From assembly GCA_024734495.1 (NCBI GenBank), contig JALMQS010000099.1:99995379-100059378 (forward strand): a stretch of DNA of 64,000 bases, in the 5' to 3' direction. Made by a program: the position numbers and the translations under genes. Positions 31,005-43,194 of this stretch are shown piece after piece. The DNA is from Forficula auricularia (Eukaryota > Arthropoda > Insecta > Dermaptera > Forficulidae). Below the pieces are notes generated by a model. It did no database searches. It was not told the DNA's origin and saw only the letters and a program-made list of their open reading frames with translations. How positions within the stretch are numbered: the stretch's first letter is position 1; every line of letters begins with the position of its first letter.

Positions 31005-31651
31005 TCTACTCTTATTAAATGAGCAAAAATTGTATATTTATTTGTATATTTATTTGTTAATATATATTTGTATCTTGGTTATATTTTGAAAACGACTCTA
31101 CCGATTTTGATGAAATTCACGGGTTAGGGGGTTTTGGGGTGACAATTCGATCTGTCACGGTCTCATCTTCGACAAAATTGTTTTTTTCGTAATCAAATTA
31201 ATTATTCTCAGGTAGACAAATCCCATTCTTAGGGTTTTCAAAATGGTCTCCCTTTTCGTTTTGTACCCAGGCAGACAATGGGTTGCCTTATTTCATTGTT
31301 CTAAAAGGCCTTGAAGAAGTATTGTGTTTGTGGTTTGTTGTTCTCCCTAAACGTTAGAATTATTAATAAACGTTTTATAATTGTTTTTATAAAGAACCTT
31401 ATTTATTTAATAGAATAAAAAATAATCAAGAATTTATTTAAAAATATCTTTCGCATAAGCAGGTCTCAATTTTCTGAAAAAATAACACAGTGGTCGAATA
31501 CATTATATATATTTGTATTTTTTTTAATTTGAAAACGGCTTTCAAATAAAAATCGACCTTTTTATCAGAATTTTAAATTAAAAATAATATTAAAATAAAG
31601 CTTTTAACTGAAGGAAGAAGTTACCGAGGATCGCTCGGTGCCTCCAGGTAC
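31005..31651 (+). mobile_element. Helitron-like family 2, intact short copy
   Basis: A|TCTACTCTTATTAAATGAGC start, hairpin ACCGAGGATCGCTCGGT and CCTCCAGGTAC end, then T. 647 bp, uninterrupted, and the reference copy for the family. It ends 116 bp upstream of prominin exon 4. No coding capacity. Confidence 0.8.
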
Positions 31652-31767
31652 TATTAAATAATTATAAGAGAGGGTCCATGGGCCACATCAATTTATTCTC
31701 GTTTAATAAGATTAGATAGAGGGTATATGCTAGTTAGAAAGAGAATTTTTATTAATTTTTTTTTCAG

Positions 31768-31926
31768 ATTTCATTTCCGACTCAGGGACTTGGAAGTGTG
31801 ACCCGTCAATTAGAGTCAATCGTCTTCCGGTTGACGGACACGGAGGCCAAACATCGGCTGAAGGCTTTTGTGGAAAGAGCCCGATCATTAGATCAATCAT
31901 ACGCTAAATCACTTCGAGAAGACAGG
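31768..31926 (+). CDS. prom: Prominin-like gene, exon 4 (second extracellular domain)
   Basis: Acceptor TTTTTTTCAG (31767), donor GTGAGT (31927). 53 codons in phase 0: ISFPTQGLGSVTRQLESIVF, RLTDTEAKHRLKAFVERA and RSLDQSYAKSLREDR. Amphipathic heptad-like helices match the helical bundle of the prominin second extracellular domain (the region with AYDLEAKA and LKRDAQTI in vertebrates). No frame problem. Confidence 0.78.
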
Positions 31927-32531
31927 GTGAGTGAGCTCTACTCTATTATTACTAAACACACACACACACACACACCCTTAATTAATTTTCGCTTATTAGA
32001 ATAAATAAATACATGCCCGAATAATTCCCATTCATCTCCCCCCCCCCAGTCGGCGTTTGAATTATCATATCCATTCAAATGCGTTTGTCCAATAAAACGA
32101 AAATTTTAGCATATGTCTTTATTTTTGCGTTTGATTAAAATTGAAATTACGCTCGTTTATTATACAAAATATGGTAAATATGTATATGGTAGTGTGTTTT
32201 AAAATAACAATTCATTTATATTGATAGAGTTAAACAATAATTTATATGATGATGAATTATGTCACGCGAAATAAATATTGATATTTACATCAAATAAATT
32301 GGCACCCAATTCTCAAATACAAATAATTTAATAGTACGACAATAATTATTAAATTTCATTCACTGATGGTTTCACAATAGCTTTCAATTTTATTAGTTCA
32401 ATTAAAATTGATATAGTTATATAAATAAATTTAAATTGAAAAGAAGGGAAAGAAGATATCAAATTGCGTATTTGTGGCGAATGTATCGATATATAATTTA
32501 TTCTTGATTCTGATAATTATGATTTCTAGTA
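31927..32531. other. Intron 4, proximal part
   Basis: (CA)9 at 31956-31974, C-run at 32039-32048, otherwise AT-rich. No gene seen. Confidence 0.4.
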
Positions 32532-34069
32532 TCTACTCTTATTAAACGAGCAAAAATTATATATTTGTTTGTATATATATTTGTATCTTAGTTCTATTTT
32601 GAAAACGGCTCTACCGATTTTGATGAAATTCACGGGTTAGGGGTTTTTGGGGTGACAATTCGATCTGTCACGGTCTCATCTTCGACAAAATTGTTTTTGA
32701 TGGATTTTTTCGTAATCAAATTAACAGATAGACAAATCCCATTTTTAGGGTTTTAAAAAAGGTTACTCTTTTCCTTTTGTACCCAGGCAGACAATGGGTT
32801 GGGTTAATCCTTTATTCTCAAAGGCCTTGAAGAAGTATTGTGATTGTGATGTGTTGTTGTCAATCATTAACTAAACCGGAACAAAGCTCGGTCTTCCAGG
32901 TATATATATAAGTTTAAAAATTTTTGGATAAAAATACTTGGTAGGTTTCACATTAAGATATAAAAAAATAAAACGAATTTATTTTTAGAGAATCTTTAAT
33001 CTCGATATATATATTTCGGGTGACTAACCCATCTTCAGGAGATACAGAAAGTAAAAAATGTTTCACCAACACCAAATTCCTTAAAAACTATATATATAGG
33101 TATTTGTATTTTTTTTTTTTATTTTAAAAACGGCTCTAACGATTTTGATGAAACAAACTCTATTAACAAGTTTTGAGGATGAGAAAGCGATCTTGATGCG
33201 GAGCGGGGGTGGATGTGTTGTATGTGGGGGACAGTGGTGGGGGATCCGGGGGTAAGGCGAGGTTTTCTGGGGTGGGGTCGAGAAGGGTGGAGGTGGAGGT
33301 ACAGTGGTCGAATACTATATAAATATATTTGTATTTTTACTTTATCCAATGCGAAGCATGGGAGAAAGTATTGGAATCGCTCTCGCGGCAAGCGCGACTT
33401 CAAAGGGTCCTCAGGTAAAGACTACGGAACCCATAGACTCAATTAAGGTCTCAAATTGAAGTATTCAATGAGATTGAATTTTAGCACGTGACGGTTTTGC
33501 CAAAAATTACCTGGAATCTCGTCGAGAGGCCAAAAAGTGTCATTTTTTTTGGAAGTGCGTGCAGATGGATGGATGGATGGATGTGTGTGTGTTATCGTTT
33601 TTTTCGTCCACGATTTTTTCCACACCTTTGCACCGATTGAAATGAAATTGAAAACCTACCATTAGTTTAACAAAATGAAGCGCTGATTAGTTTTTGGTAC
33701 ATATCGGTCCACAAACATTAGTACTTTATTTCAGTACTTTTTTAGTTTTTTCTAAATATCTTGAAAATGACTTAACCAATTTTCATGAAATTTAATATCC
33801 TAATTAAGTACCTTGGGGACCACAAAAAAGGTTAAATAAAGTTTTTAGTAAAATTATATTTTAAAGTACTTTACTCAAGAACATATTAATATTTCAAATG
33901 AATTTGGATAAAGTTTAGCAACGATCCGTTGCAGTTTATTTTAATTTGAAAACGGCTCTCAAATAAAAATCGACCTTTTCATCAGAATTTTAAATTAAAA
34001 ATAATATTAAAATAAAAGATTTTAACTGAAGGAAGAAGTTACCGAGCATCGCTCGGTGCCTCCAGGTAC
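32532..34069 (+). mobile_element. Helitron-like family 2 with nested Penelope end
   Basis: TCTACTCTTATTAAACGAGC at 32532; hairpin ACCGAGCATCGCTCGGT and CCTCCAGGTAC ending at 34069. A Penelope terminal fragment with a hammerhead-like motif sits at 32920-33095. The 33110-33320 part shows the family's G-rich middle. It may be two overlapping copies rather than one. Confidence 0.65.
32994..33051 (-). ncRNA. Hammerhead ribozyme-like motif A3
   Basis: One base different from A1/A2 (in the stem I loop: GAGATACAG for GAGAAACAG on the plus strand). All core residues kept. It lies in an otherwise solo Penelope terminus of about 175 bp. Confidence 0.72.
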
Positions 34070-34080
34070 TAATTATTAAG

Positions 34081-34302
34081 AACGAGCTTTTCATGCTTGA
34101 CTTAGGTTGGCACTCCCTCGAAGCTCGGTGCTCCGGTGGCCCTGGCGAGCACGGACCAAAAAGTTTATCCCTCTTAAAAAAATCACACTTCAGAGTCATG
34201 TCTACTCCCAGGTAACCACAATATCCTAAGAATATTCTAAGAATATTCTATGGACATTTAAATCTTCTTAGAATATTCTGAGGATATTGTGTGTTACCTG
34301 GG
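34081..34302. repeat. Unassigned repeat and AT-rich hairpin
   Basis: 34081-34205 repeats 15608-15745 (GAGCTTTTCATGC ... CTCTTAAAAA). 34209-34302 is an inverted repeat: GGTAACCACAATATCCTAAG against TTAGAATATTCTGAGGATAT and GTTACC. Confidence 0.65.
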
Positions 34303-34506
34303 CTAAGCTTAACAAATTTTTTGGAGGTGTTATTTTTAAATATATTATTATTATATAGAATTTTTATATTATTTGTTTGTTTGTTTTTTTTTTGTTTTTT
34401 TAAATGAAAGATTTTGAATTCAACTGGTGTGTTCACCACACGATTTTCACATCTTCATTTATTTGAAATCATCGCAACACTACTAATTTACATCGCCTTT
34501 ATTTCG

Positions 34507-34640
34507 TTTTTTTTATTTTCTCAAAAACGGCTTTAACGATTTTTTAAATTAGTGTATTTATCAAGTGCCATGAGTTAATAGTTGTGTCAAATTTTTAATC
34601 CGATTGAAATAAAGGAAGGGGTGTAAAGTAGGAGTGTCGC
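34507..34640. repeat. Repeat shared with 42808-42985
   Basis: CTCAAAAACGGCTTTAACGA, TAGTGTATTTATCAAGTG and GGGGTGTAAA recur at 42820-42975, where the second half also folds back on the first. Confidence 0.7.
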
Positions 34641-34661
34641 GGCGCGCCTGATTAAACATAT

Positions 34662-37266
34662 TAGCCCAGTATAGGAGGGCTTAAGATTACATTTTTTTTT
34701 TTTTGGTTTTCTAGGATCGTTTGGTATGGTGTGAATATGCGAAATCTAAATTTACGACCTCGAAAGTGTGGGGGACAACTTGTGGTGCCCGAAAAACCTC
34801 GAAATTTTCCAGGTTTTCGCTTATAACTCGAAAACGGTCAATATTTTGTAAATAACCCTCCTATAGTAAATTAAAGAGGACAAAATTCCGCGTTAATTAA
34901 AAAATTCAAAAGTAGTTCCATTTTTTATGGGGATCCAAAAACAGATTAATATATACCCAGCATTTTCCGGAAAGTATATGATCCGAATCCTCAAAAGCAT
35001 CATGGAAAAAGCAGTGTATCTATAAATCTGATAGTTTTATCAATAAAAAAATGATCTAAGTAAACGTTCAAGTCAATAAAATCTCCTAGAGAATGAGACA
35101 GATATCAAGTTTCTAGGATTAGTAGTTTTCATTTTATAAAGGAAAAACTGCGAAAAAAAATTGCAGTTTTTCAAAACTTCAACCTCATTGCGGCACAAGT
35201 TGTCATTATTCAATTAAGATCAAATTTTATTTAAATTGTAGCAAATTTAATTTAGTTTAAAAATATATAGAATGGTCTTTGTCGAAAACGTACTCCTTCA
35301 TGGTCAAAATAGGAAAACTTAGAAAAAGTGCGAGTTTTTGGGATAGTCAAAAGTGATCCGGGGGCTTTTTTTGGATCTCCATAAAAAACCACACTACTGG
35401 GCCAATTTTGCATATTTTTTTTTAATCGACACGAAATTTTATCCTCTTTATTATATTATAGAATGTTATTTACAAAATATGAACTGTTTTTGAGTTATAC
35501 GCGAAAAACTGGAAAAAGTCCGAAAATGTCGAGGTTTTTCGCCCACCAAAAGTTGTCCCCCATACTTTCGAGATCGCAAACTTAGATTTAACATACACAC
35601 ACCATACCAAGCGATCCTAAAAAAAAAATATTTTTCCGCAATTATTGTAAGCTCAACCACTTTTTGGGTCATCTATATGTGACCTTCTCCGAGAAAAGGG
35701 ACCTAGTGTGTGAAAATGAAGTTTTGAGAAAAACGCATTTAAAGTTTCATTTTTTTTTTTTTTTTTTTATAATGATACTGATACAAGAAGAAGTTGCACC
35801 AAGAAGGTACAACCTCTGTAGTCCGTGGTGGACCCTTGTAACGTGAAGATAAGGGGAGATTTAGTGATTGGGTAGAAGTCGAAGGTATCTGTGGATGCTG
35901 GTCTTGAAAGATTGAAGGTCACAAGTTGCTGGAAAGAGAGTTCCAGTCTCTAGATGTCATAGGGATAAATGAATTGGCGAATGCGTTTGTTCGATTAGTA
36001 TCCAGTTTAAGCGCGTAGGGGTGTTGAATTTTAGAAAATCGTGTATTTCGCGCAAATGAAGCCCTTGGTGGGATTATCGATTTAATTTCGTCAGAACAAT
36101 AGCCATGGTAATATCTATAAAAAAGGGAAAGGGCGGAGACAGATCTACGATGGGCTAGGGAGTCGAGAGTGTCAGTTAATGTAGGATCGCCTATCAGTCT
36201 GATAGCTCGCCTCTGAATTGCATCTAAGGTATTAACAGAATACTTGGAGGCCCCTCTCCACAAATGCGAGCAATATTCAAGACAGGGGCGAATTTGAGCC
36301 TTGTATAATATAAGGAGTTGAGTGGGGGTGAAAAATCGTTTGGTTCGGAAAAGAAAGCCAAGCTTACATGCTGCAGCTTTTGCTACTGAGATAATATGGT
36401 CATTCCAAGAGAGGTCAGAACCTAAGGAGACACCTAACAATGATATTTTATTATGAAATTCCAATGAGCTCGAATCAAAGGAAATGTCCGGAAGGTTCTT
36501 ATCTGCGCGCCTAGAAATTAGGCAGCATTGTGTTTTACCAGCATTAAAGTTTACTAAGTTGTGAGATCCCCATTTTTTAGCATGCTTAAGTCTGAATTTA
36601 TTGAGGAGGCTATGTTTGCGCGATTGTCTAGTAAGGATTGAGCGTTGTGGAGGGTGCTATCGTCAGCGTAACAATGTATTGGATTGGAGGGCAGATTTAA
36701 TAGGTCATTAATATAGATAATAAAGAGCGTGGGAGAAATGACTGAGCCCTGAGGATCTCCAGCATTAGTATTAAAGGACGAGGATGATATTCCGTCAACC
36801 TCGACTTTAATAGAGCGGTTTGAGAGAAAGCTCTCAAGCAACTTGCAGAGGCTCGGGGGAAGGCCAAATGCAGGTAATTTGGCAACATAACGCATTATCA
36901 CTTTGAACACACCTTCAGTTGGGAGATGCGATTTGGTATGGTCAGTTATGATTGGGTGCCGACTTTGGTGACGTCATGCCTATCTGGTGACGTATTTTTT
37001 GTAAAAATAACTATAAGAAAGGAAAAGAATAAAGTGACGCTTCAGTCTTGTGCCAACTGTATAACGAGTGTTATTAATATCTCAAAAGTTGTTTCGCAAT
37101 TTTGGTTCTTTTGTAATTTTGTTACTAAGCTGATGTTAATTTGAAGTAATTTTTATAATCTTATTCTACACCCTTTTAGGTACCAGAATCCACTCTTTTT
37201 AAGTCCAAACCCGTTTTTTGACACACTAGGTCCCTTTTCTCGGAGAAGGTCACATATACTGGGCTA
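34662..37266. mobile_element. MITE family TAGCCCAGTA, copy 2, split by a LINE
   Basis: TAGCCCAGTATA (34662) and TATACTGGGCTA (37255-37266) are exact inverse ends. Internal inverted blocks at 34700-34800 and 35510-35620 match copy 1. The inner right arm (TGTGACCTTCTCCGAGAAAA, near 35681) is mirrored at 37229. The LINE at 35745-36930 lies between. Confidence 0.75.
35745..36930 (-). pseudogene. LINE reverse transcriptase fragment (family J, copy 2)
   Basis: Non-LTR retrotransposon, 5'-truncated, poly(A) shown by the T-run at 35751-35768. Upstream frame (36554-36910): GDPQGSVISPTLFIIYINDL and CYADDSTLH, the reverse transcriptase catalytic motif. It ends at a TAG, but shifting one base at the A6/G4 run near 36575-36585 continues into KWGSHNLVNF and then the downstream frame (35919-36464) with LGVSLGSDLSWNDHI and YKAQIRPCLEYCSHLWRGAS. 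So a single homopolymer indel separates two otherwise open halves. Jockey/CR1-like in overall layout. Confidence 0.82.
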
Positions 37267-38103
37267 TACTGAGAATGAAAAATTATTCCTCTTCAATCTA
37301 TTCATTGTACTTTTTCATTTTTTTATATTATATAATCTTTTATATAAACATTTTATGATTTGTCCACTAACTTGATAACAAGAACTATATATTTATATAT
37401 GTATGAATATAAAGGTTTAGATCCTATTAAACAATTTTATTAGTATATATATTTTACCATCTATATATTTGGTTTAATGTAAGATCATGAAAGAAACCAT
37501 CATCATACTTATATTTTTATGAAATCATAAAAAAAGACGATTGAAATAAAATACTACACCTAATAATATTTTTATTTTAGACAATTTAAATAAAAGGAGA
37601 ATTTATGAAATTATTCAAGTGCAGCAGCTAAATGAGTTTTAGAAGAATTTAATATTATATTGAATAATTTTTTGCCTAAAAAGCTATAATAATTCTAGTA
37701 AATGGTCCGTTTTAAGTACCAATTTTATGGTCGGACAAAACATTCGCTCTTTAATCAGCAGAATCATCTGAGGTGACCTCTTTCAATTGATTTCTTTTAA
37801 TAGTTTGAAATGTAATTGATGGAATTCTTATTATATTATAAATTTCAAGGATCATAAATAACCATAATTCATCTATTCAATTCTTAAAGATAATTTAACA
37901 ACTAATGGTTTTATATGTGTGGAAAAAATTTTTAAAGGGAATTTTGGTTTTATTAAACGTTAGAAGGTTGTTTTTTAAAAGATTTGTATTTAATTTATTA
38001 AAATTAATACAAAATAATATCAAATCAAATTATGTTTTAGTGAATAAAGAAAATAAACTGATGTGGCCATCCACATGACTTTACCATACTCTCTTATATT
38101 TAA
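37267..38103. other. Intron 4, no gene seen
   Basis: Very AT-rich; nothing recognised. Confidence 0.4.
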
Positions 38104-38932
38104 TCTATATATATAAATTTAAGGTTTTGTCTGTACATTGGTCCAAATCACGCCAAATGTTGGTTGCACACGTTTCAAGCAAAGTTATGAACGAAAACAC
38201 CCTCAACAAAATTCCTATTTGTATGTCTGTCTGTTTCCGTCGTTTCCGAAAAGCTGCTCACGATTCACGTAAAAACGGCTGAAGGGATTATTATGAAATT
38301 TCATATTTAAGTCAGATGTCTTCTAACTTACGTTTTTAGCTATATAACGTTTTGATAATTTGACTCCAAAAGGGGGTTTGGGGGGAGGCGCACGAATGAA
38401 AATTATCAAATAACTCCTAAACTATTAGCTCTACGGCAAATTTTAAAATGAGCAAAGTTGTTGGGCATGTGATTTCTGACAACTTTTGTTTAAAAAAATT
38501 TCCCCAAAAAAGGGGGGTCAAAATATGAAAATTCTTGCTTTTAGATCAAACTCAACCAAATTTTATATACATAATCTATGGGTCACTAGAAGGCTAGAAA
38601 TGAAAAAACTGGGTGCGGGGGAAGGTGCAGGGGGGGTGCAGGGTGGAGTGGAGGGTTTAGGTGAAGGTCCAGAGGCGTAGTGGGGTGTTGCGAGGTGGGG
38701 TCCGGGGTGGGTGCGGGGGCGGAGTGGTGGTGCGGGATGGAGGGCGCGGTGGTGGGGTTCGGGGTATGGTGGGGGTGGGGGGTTCAGGTGAGGGTCCAGA
38801 GGCGTAGTGGGGTGGTGCGGGGGCTGAGGTGCGTGGTGGTGGGGTGGGGGCGGTGGTTGTGCACGGGTGCGGGGAAGGAGGTGGTGGGTGGGGTTCGTGG
38901 GTTCGGGGCCCAGGGGCGGGCCTTGCAGCTAG
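38104..38932 (+). mobile_element. Helitron family 1, long copy
   Basis: A|TCTATATATATAAA at 38104, TTAAGGTTTTGTCTGTACAT, and TTGCAGCTAG|T ending at 38932. 829 bp. 38605-38930 is a G-rich tandem track with repeated GGTGGGG-type words. The 3' hairpin has lost one arm (only GGGCGGGCC remains). The open frame 38680-38997 comes from the G-rich strand and is not a gene. Confidence 0.85.
38605..38930. repeat. G-rich minisatellite in Helitron
   Basis: Strong G bias on the + strand, with the words GTGAAGGTCCAGAGGCGTAG and GTGAGGGTCCAGAGGCGTAG spaced about 140 bp apart. Many GGGG runs could form G-quadruplexes. Confidence 0.75.
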
Positions 38933-39799
38933 TATTTAAAAATATCGAGATGCAAAGATTTAAGCATTTTTTTTTAGTTTCTTTTTTTGAAAAATGATGG
39001 AAATTTTTTCAAAAATCAACCCAGACTTATACTATTAATAAATGAATTTACTTAAGGACCAATCATAGATTTTATAGAAAATTTTTTACATTGTATATCA
39101 GAGAGGTTCGTCCCCTTAGCAATCGAACCCAAGTGCTAACTAGCCCGCCGGGCTGTTAGCCAAACCTTTGGTCTTAAGAGACTTACAAAATGAAAATTTA
39201 GGCCCTTGCACCAAACTTTTATTCTTCTGGAGGCCCACTGATTATGTATTCAATATTTGGTTGAATTTGGTCCATGGGCCTAGATTTTCATTTTTTGCCC
39301 CCCGATTTTGGCCCAGAAAAATAGAATAATCTTTTCGTTATATATAAGTTCATTTTATAGTAATTTCATTTTTCTTTTCTTTTTTCTTTTTAGTTTGAAA
39401 ATCTTATAATTTTAATTCTTTAACCCCCCTCCCCCTTAATTTTGGGTCAGATTTCAACCAAAATCTATTCATCTCTTAATCTCAATGCAACAAAACTACA
39501 TGTGAAATTTCGTTGTGATATTTACCCTAGTTTTTGAGCTAGTGCTTCTACAAAAATTTGGTAACGCACTAACGTACTAAGAAACATTTTGACAAAAGAA
39601 TTATTATCTCGAAAAATATAATTTTTTCGATGTTCACTTATTAGGGCTTTTTTGTAGATCGAAATGCCATGGTTTCAATTTTTTTAAATCAAAATAGTTT
39701 CAGCCGTTTTTGAGATATTTTGAAAATACGAAGCAAAAAAGACCCACTATCATAATACTTGACCAAATTATGGTAAAATAAAAATAATGACTTTTATAA
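38933..39799. other. Intron 4, minisatellite-related unit, no gene
   Basis: 39200-39310 is an inverted unit of the 20.3-kb minisatellite (GGCCCACTGATTATGTAT, GGGCCTAGATTTTCATTTTT). 39105-39170 has a tRNA-like box B in inverse orientation (CAATCGAACCC). The rest is AT-rich. Confidence 0.5.
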
Positions 39800-39833
39800 T
39801 CTACTCTTATTAAACGAGCAAAAATTGTTTGTA

Positions 39834-39906
<73 letters not shown>

Positions 39907-40584
39907 ATCATTGTTCTATTTTGAAAACGGCTTTAACGATTTTGATGAAACAAATTCTATTAACAAGTTTTGAGGATGAGAAAGCGATCTGGCTAGGTCT
40001 GGACCTCGACAAATTTAATCTTAATTGATCTTTTCTTAATTAAAGTAATTATTGACAGATGAAAATCTCAATAAAAAAGTTTGTTTACATTTTTTTCAAT
40101 TACGTTTTATTTTTAATTGTTTTTTTAATTTTAAAACCCACTAATAGGTTATAGCAAATATTAATATATTATATTAAAATTAGTAATTTTTTTGTTTGTT
40201 TTTAATTAACAGGTGTCTAAATCAAAATAAAACAGGTGTGTTTACAAATAAAGTGGTTCAAGTGACTTTTTTTATTTAACTTGGAAACAAATCTTATTTA
40301 ATTTTATGTTTTTATTTCAGATCCTATACGATTATTTTTTTTATTATTTTTTTCCTATTTATTTTTTATAATGTTTATCAATATGAACGAATGTGGGCAA
40401 ATTGGTGTACGAGTAAACAAATATACACATATAATATGTGGACCATTAGAAAGCTAGAAATGCAAAAACTGGGTGCGGGGTGTGGTGGATGTGGGAGGTG
40501 CTGAGGTGGGGTGCAATTGTGGGGGATCCGGGGGTGGGGTGCATTGGAGGGGGCGAGGTGTGTGGTTCCGGTGGCTCCAGATAC
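39800..40584 (+). mobile_element. Helitron-like family 2 copy with (TA)n
   Basis: A|TCTACTCTTATTAAACGAGC at 39800, a (TA)32 tract at 39839-39902, a middle segment 40290-40450 shared with 61797-61960, a G-rich track, and GGTGGCTCCAGATAC before T at 40585. The CGAGC/GCTCG hairpin is eroded. Confidence 0.75.
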
Positions 40585-42107
40585 TTTTATTTATACGAGA
40601 ATTTATAATTTTTGGTTAAGATCTTTTGAATTCTCATTAATTTTTAAGAATAGTTAAAAGTTTGAAAAAAGGTTTTGCCAAGACTTTTTATAGTAGGTAT
40701 GAATTAAATTTACACTAGATATTGATTAGAAATATTCAGCGCCGCCTGAATAGTCAAAGGCAGGGGTGTCCAACCTTTTTGGCTTACTCGAGCCACATTT
40801 GAAAAAAATTAACTATACTAATACTATTAATATTTGTTAATCAAAAAGATAGTTAAACAAAGAATATATTATGTAGATATGAGGTGTTTTTTATTTTTGT
40901 AATCATTAAATTATCCAAAAGATTTTAAAAATTGTATTTAAATTTTGTACCTGATGAAGATTTGAACAATTCTCCACAATGCATAAGTAAACAAAAATAT
41001 ACAAAACGCGACACACATAAAATACAAATATTAAACACTTGACCCGCTGGCTGTTCGACTCGGAATGAAATAAATATATTTCAATGCAAAAAACAGAGCA
41101 AAGAAAAAAGAATCCCGTTACTTGATTAGATATCAGAAAGGAATAAAATAATTCCAGATATTGAAATAAAAGCTATATTCAAGATATTCTCAATTAATTT
41201 GAGATTGTTTTAAAAAAACTAGCGTGTTCGTCAGTCAGGTGATTTTCACTTAACTTTTCATAATTAATTAAAAATCAATATTTTAGAGGAATAAACATTT
41301 AGATAAATTAACAACTTTTTAAATTGAAGGGTTTTTTAGTCACAAACTAATAAAAGACAATAATTTAACTGTTTTAACAAGTTTTCTTTTTGTTATGAAC
41401 TCAAACTACCTTTTTACTTTCACATTTATATTCTATAGAATATAATGGGAGAGTATTGCGATGGCCAGTCTGGTAACTCTTTGAGAGCTTGTATATCAGA
41501 GATGAAAAAAGTTTAATTCTTTTTGTAACTTCTAGGTAGAAGGAATCGTTGCCCTTAATCGTTGGAAACCGGATTTAGGGCATAAAACCGGAAATTGTGG
41601 TCCCCAGAGGCCAAAAAGGGGTCCAAAATCCATTGGTCAGTGCGTATGTACCCCCCCCCCCCCCCCCCCACCCCATCTGCGTTTCGCAACCATAAGTCTC
41701 AGAGCTAAGAAATTCGAAATTTAAGCTTGAGATAGGCTAGAACAGTAGTTTCCCAAAGTGGGGCGTACGCCCCACAGGGGGCAATTTAAGAATTGACATG
41801 ACATATTTTGAACTTTTTTAGCCCATAAAAAATGAGTGGAACAGATTAACGACTTCTGTATCCGTTGGTTTATCATCAAGTATATTCTTTTTCATCCTTT
41901 AATTATACCATGGGTCGATTATCGCAGTGATATCATCCAAATCATAAATTTTTTAAACAATTCTGCATTCTTATGCAAATCTGTAATACTAGTTTTGGTC
42001 ATGTACAAGGGATGTATCTTAGTTAAAGCAAAAGCTGGAGTATTTTCTGGGGTAAATCTTAACCATGACGTGAGTGAATCGATGTATATTCAGAGGAATA
42101 TCTAAAA
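40585..42107. other. Intron 4 with two hAT-like ends
   Basis: GGGGTGTCCAACCTTTTTGG at 40765 and CAGTAGTTTCCCAAAGTGGGG near 41743 look like single hAT termini without visible partners. A C18 run lies at 41650-41668. 40585-40755 recurs at 43722-43890 (TTTATAATTTTTGGTTAAGA, TTCAGCGCCGCCTGAATAGT). Confidence 0.5.
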
Positions 42108-42807
42108 TATGGATTCATACCAGCAGTTAATGATGAGAGGATGCCGTTTGCTTAATATGCCAGCAATGTTTGGCGGCGACGATATCTGTGGAATTGGGCC
42201 GTGCTTGGTGCACATCCGAAGGCCAAACTCAGGGACCATGCGCGCCCGTAGCGATTGTTCCCTCAAAACTACATTAAACAAAATGACACTCAGGGCGATG
42301 CTAGGTTCCCTTTTTAACTTCTCGAGCTATATGAGGTGGACATTCCGGACGGGGCCCGGCCTTAGTTAATAATATTAACAATTTTAAATTTAATGTGCAG
42401 TGCTGGGCTGGCCTTCCCCGACAAATGACCTTTCTGCGGTGGCCAGCTCATTTTGAACGATTTATTTTATTAATACTACTTATCATATTTATTTATTGTT
42501 TTTTTTTAATTTATTTATCTTAATGTGTTAATCGCACTGTACAGTTGTGGGGCACTGTTGGTGCTCCCAACACTCTGGCCGCTGTTCTGGAGATATTGAT
42601 CTACCGGCGCCCATATATGCATTAGTCTAATTATTAGCCACAACATCTGGCGCTTTGTTTGGACGGCTGATGAGGTGTTTGTTAAATGATTATTTGTAAA
42701 AAATCTGTTATCTTCTTTGTAAAGGGCTGCCCCCCTCTGCGTGGCACATTAAATCAGTCAATTGAAATCGGAAAACCGGAAGTGGACATTTACATGAAAG
42801 ATTTTTC
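42108..42807. other. Unassigned, less AT-biased block
   Basis: A plus-strand open frame at 42109-42369 has no recognised domain. Its end weakly resembles 16195-16280 (GACA..CAGGGCGATG). 42540-42660 is unlike its surroundings. Possibly a decayed transposon. Confidence 0.3.
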
Positions 42808-42985
42808 GTTTTTTTTTTATTTTCTCAAAAACGACTCTAACGATTTTTTTTTTAAATTAGTGTATTTATCAAGTGTCATGAGTTATTAGTTGTGTTAAAT
42901 TTTTAAAAAATCGTTGAGCCGTTTTTGAGAAAATAAAAAAAAACGAAATAAATGAAGGGGGTGTAAATTGGTAGTGAGGCACTGA
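42808..42985. repeat. Fold-back repeat
   Basis: CTCAAAAACGACTCTAACGA (42822) is mirrored by TCGTTGAGCCGTTTTTGAG (42911-42929), flanked by T-rich and A-rich arms. Left half repeats 34507-34600. Confidence 0.75.
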
Positions 42986-43194
42986 CTTCAAATAAATGAA
43001 AATGTGCTTCTTCAGGAGATTAAAAGGGTCAACGAAAGAACCTCGGTGTATATTAATATTATTTTTAATTGCAATTACATTCAAAACTTTGTGGCCTTCT
43101 TGAATCTTGATGATGGACAAAGCGGGTGTAAACGTTGGTAAAAATCTAAATTAAATTGAATGTAATGGAAGGCAGCCCAGAGGTAGTGTGGAAA

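Noticed and set aside
38680..38997. 105-codon open frame
   Set aside because: Gly/Val/Trp-rich translation of the Helitron G-rich track; no homology and no start context.
39825..40028. 67-codon open frame
   Set aside because: Mostly Tyr-Ile repeats from a (TA)n tract inside a Helitron.
42109..42369. 86-codon plus-strand frame
   Set aside because: Starts inside an unassigned repeat-like block; no family recognised and the similarity to 16.2 kb suggests mobile DNA.
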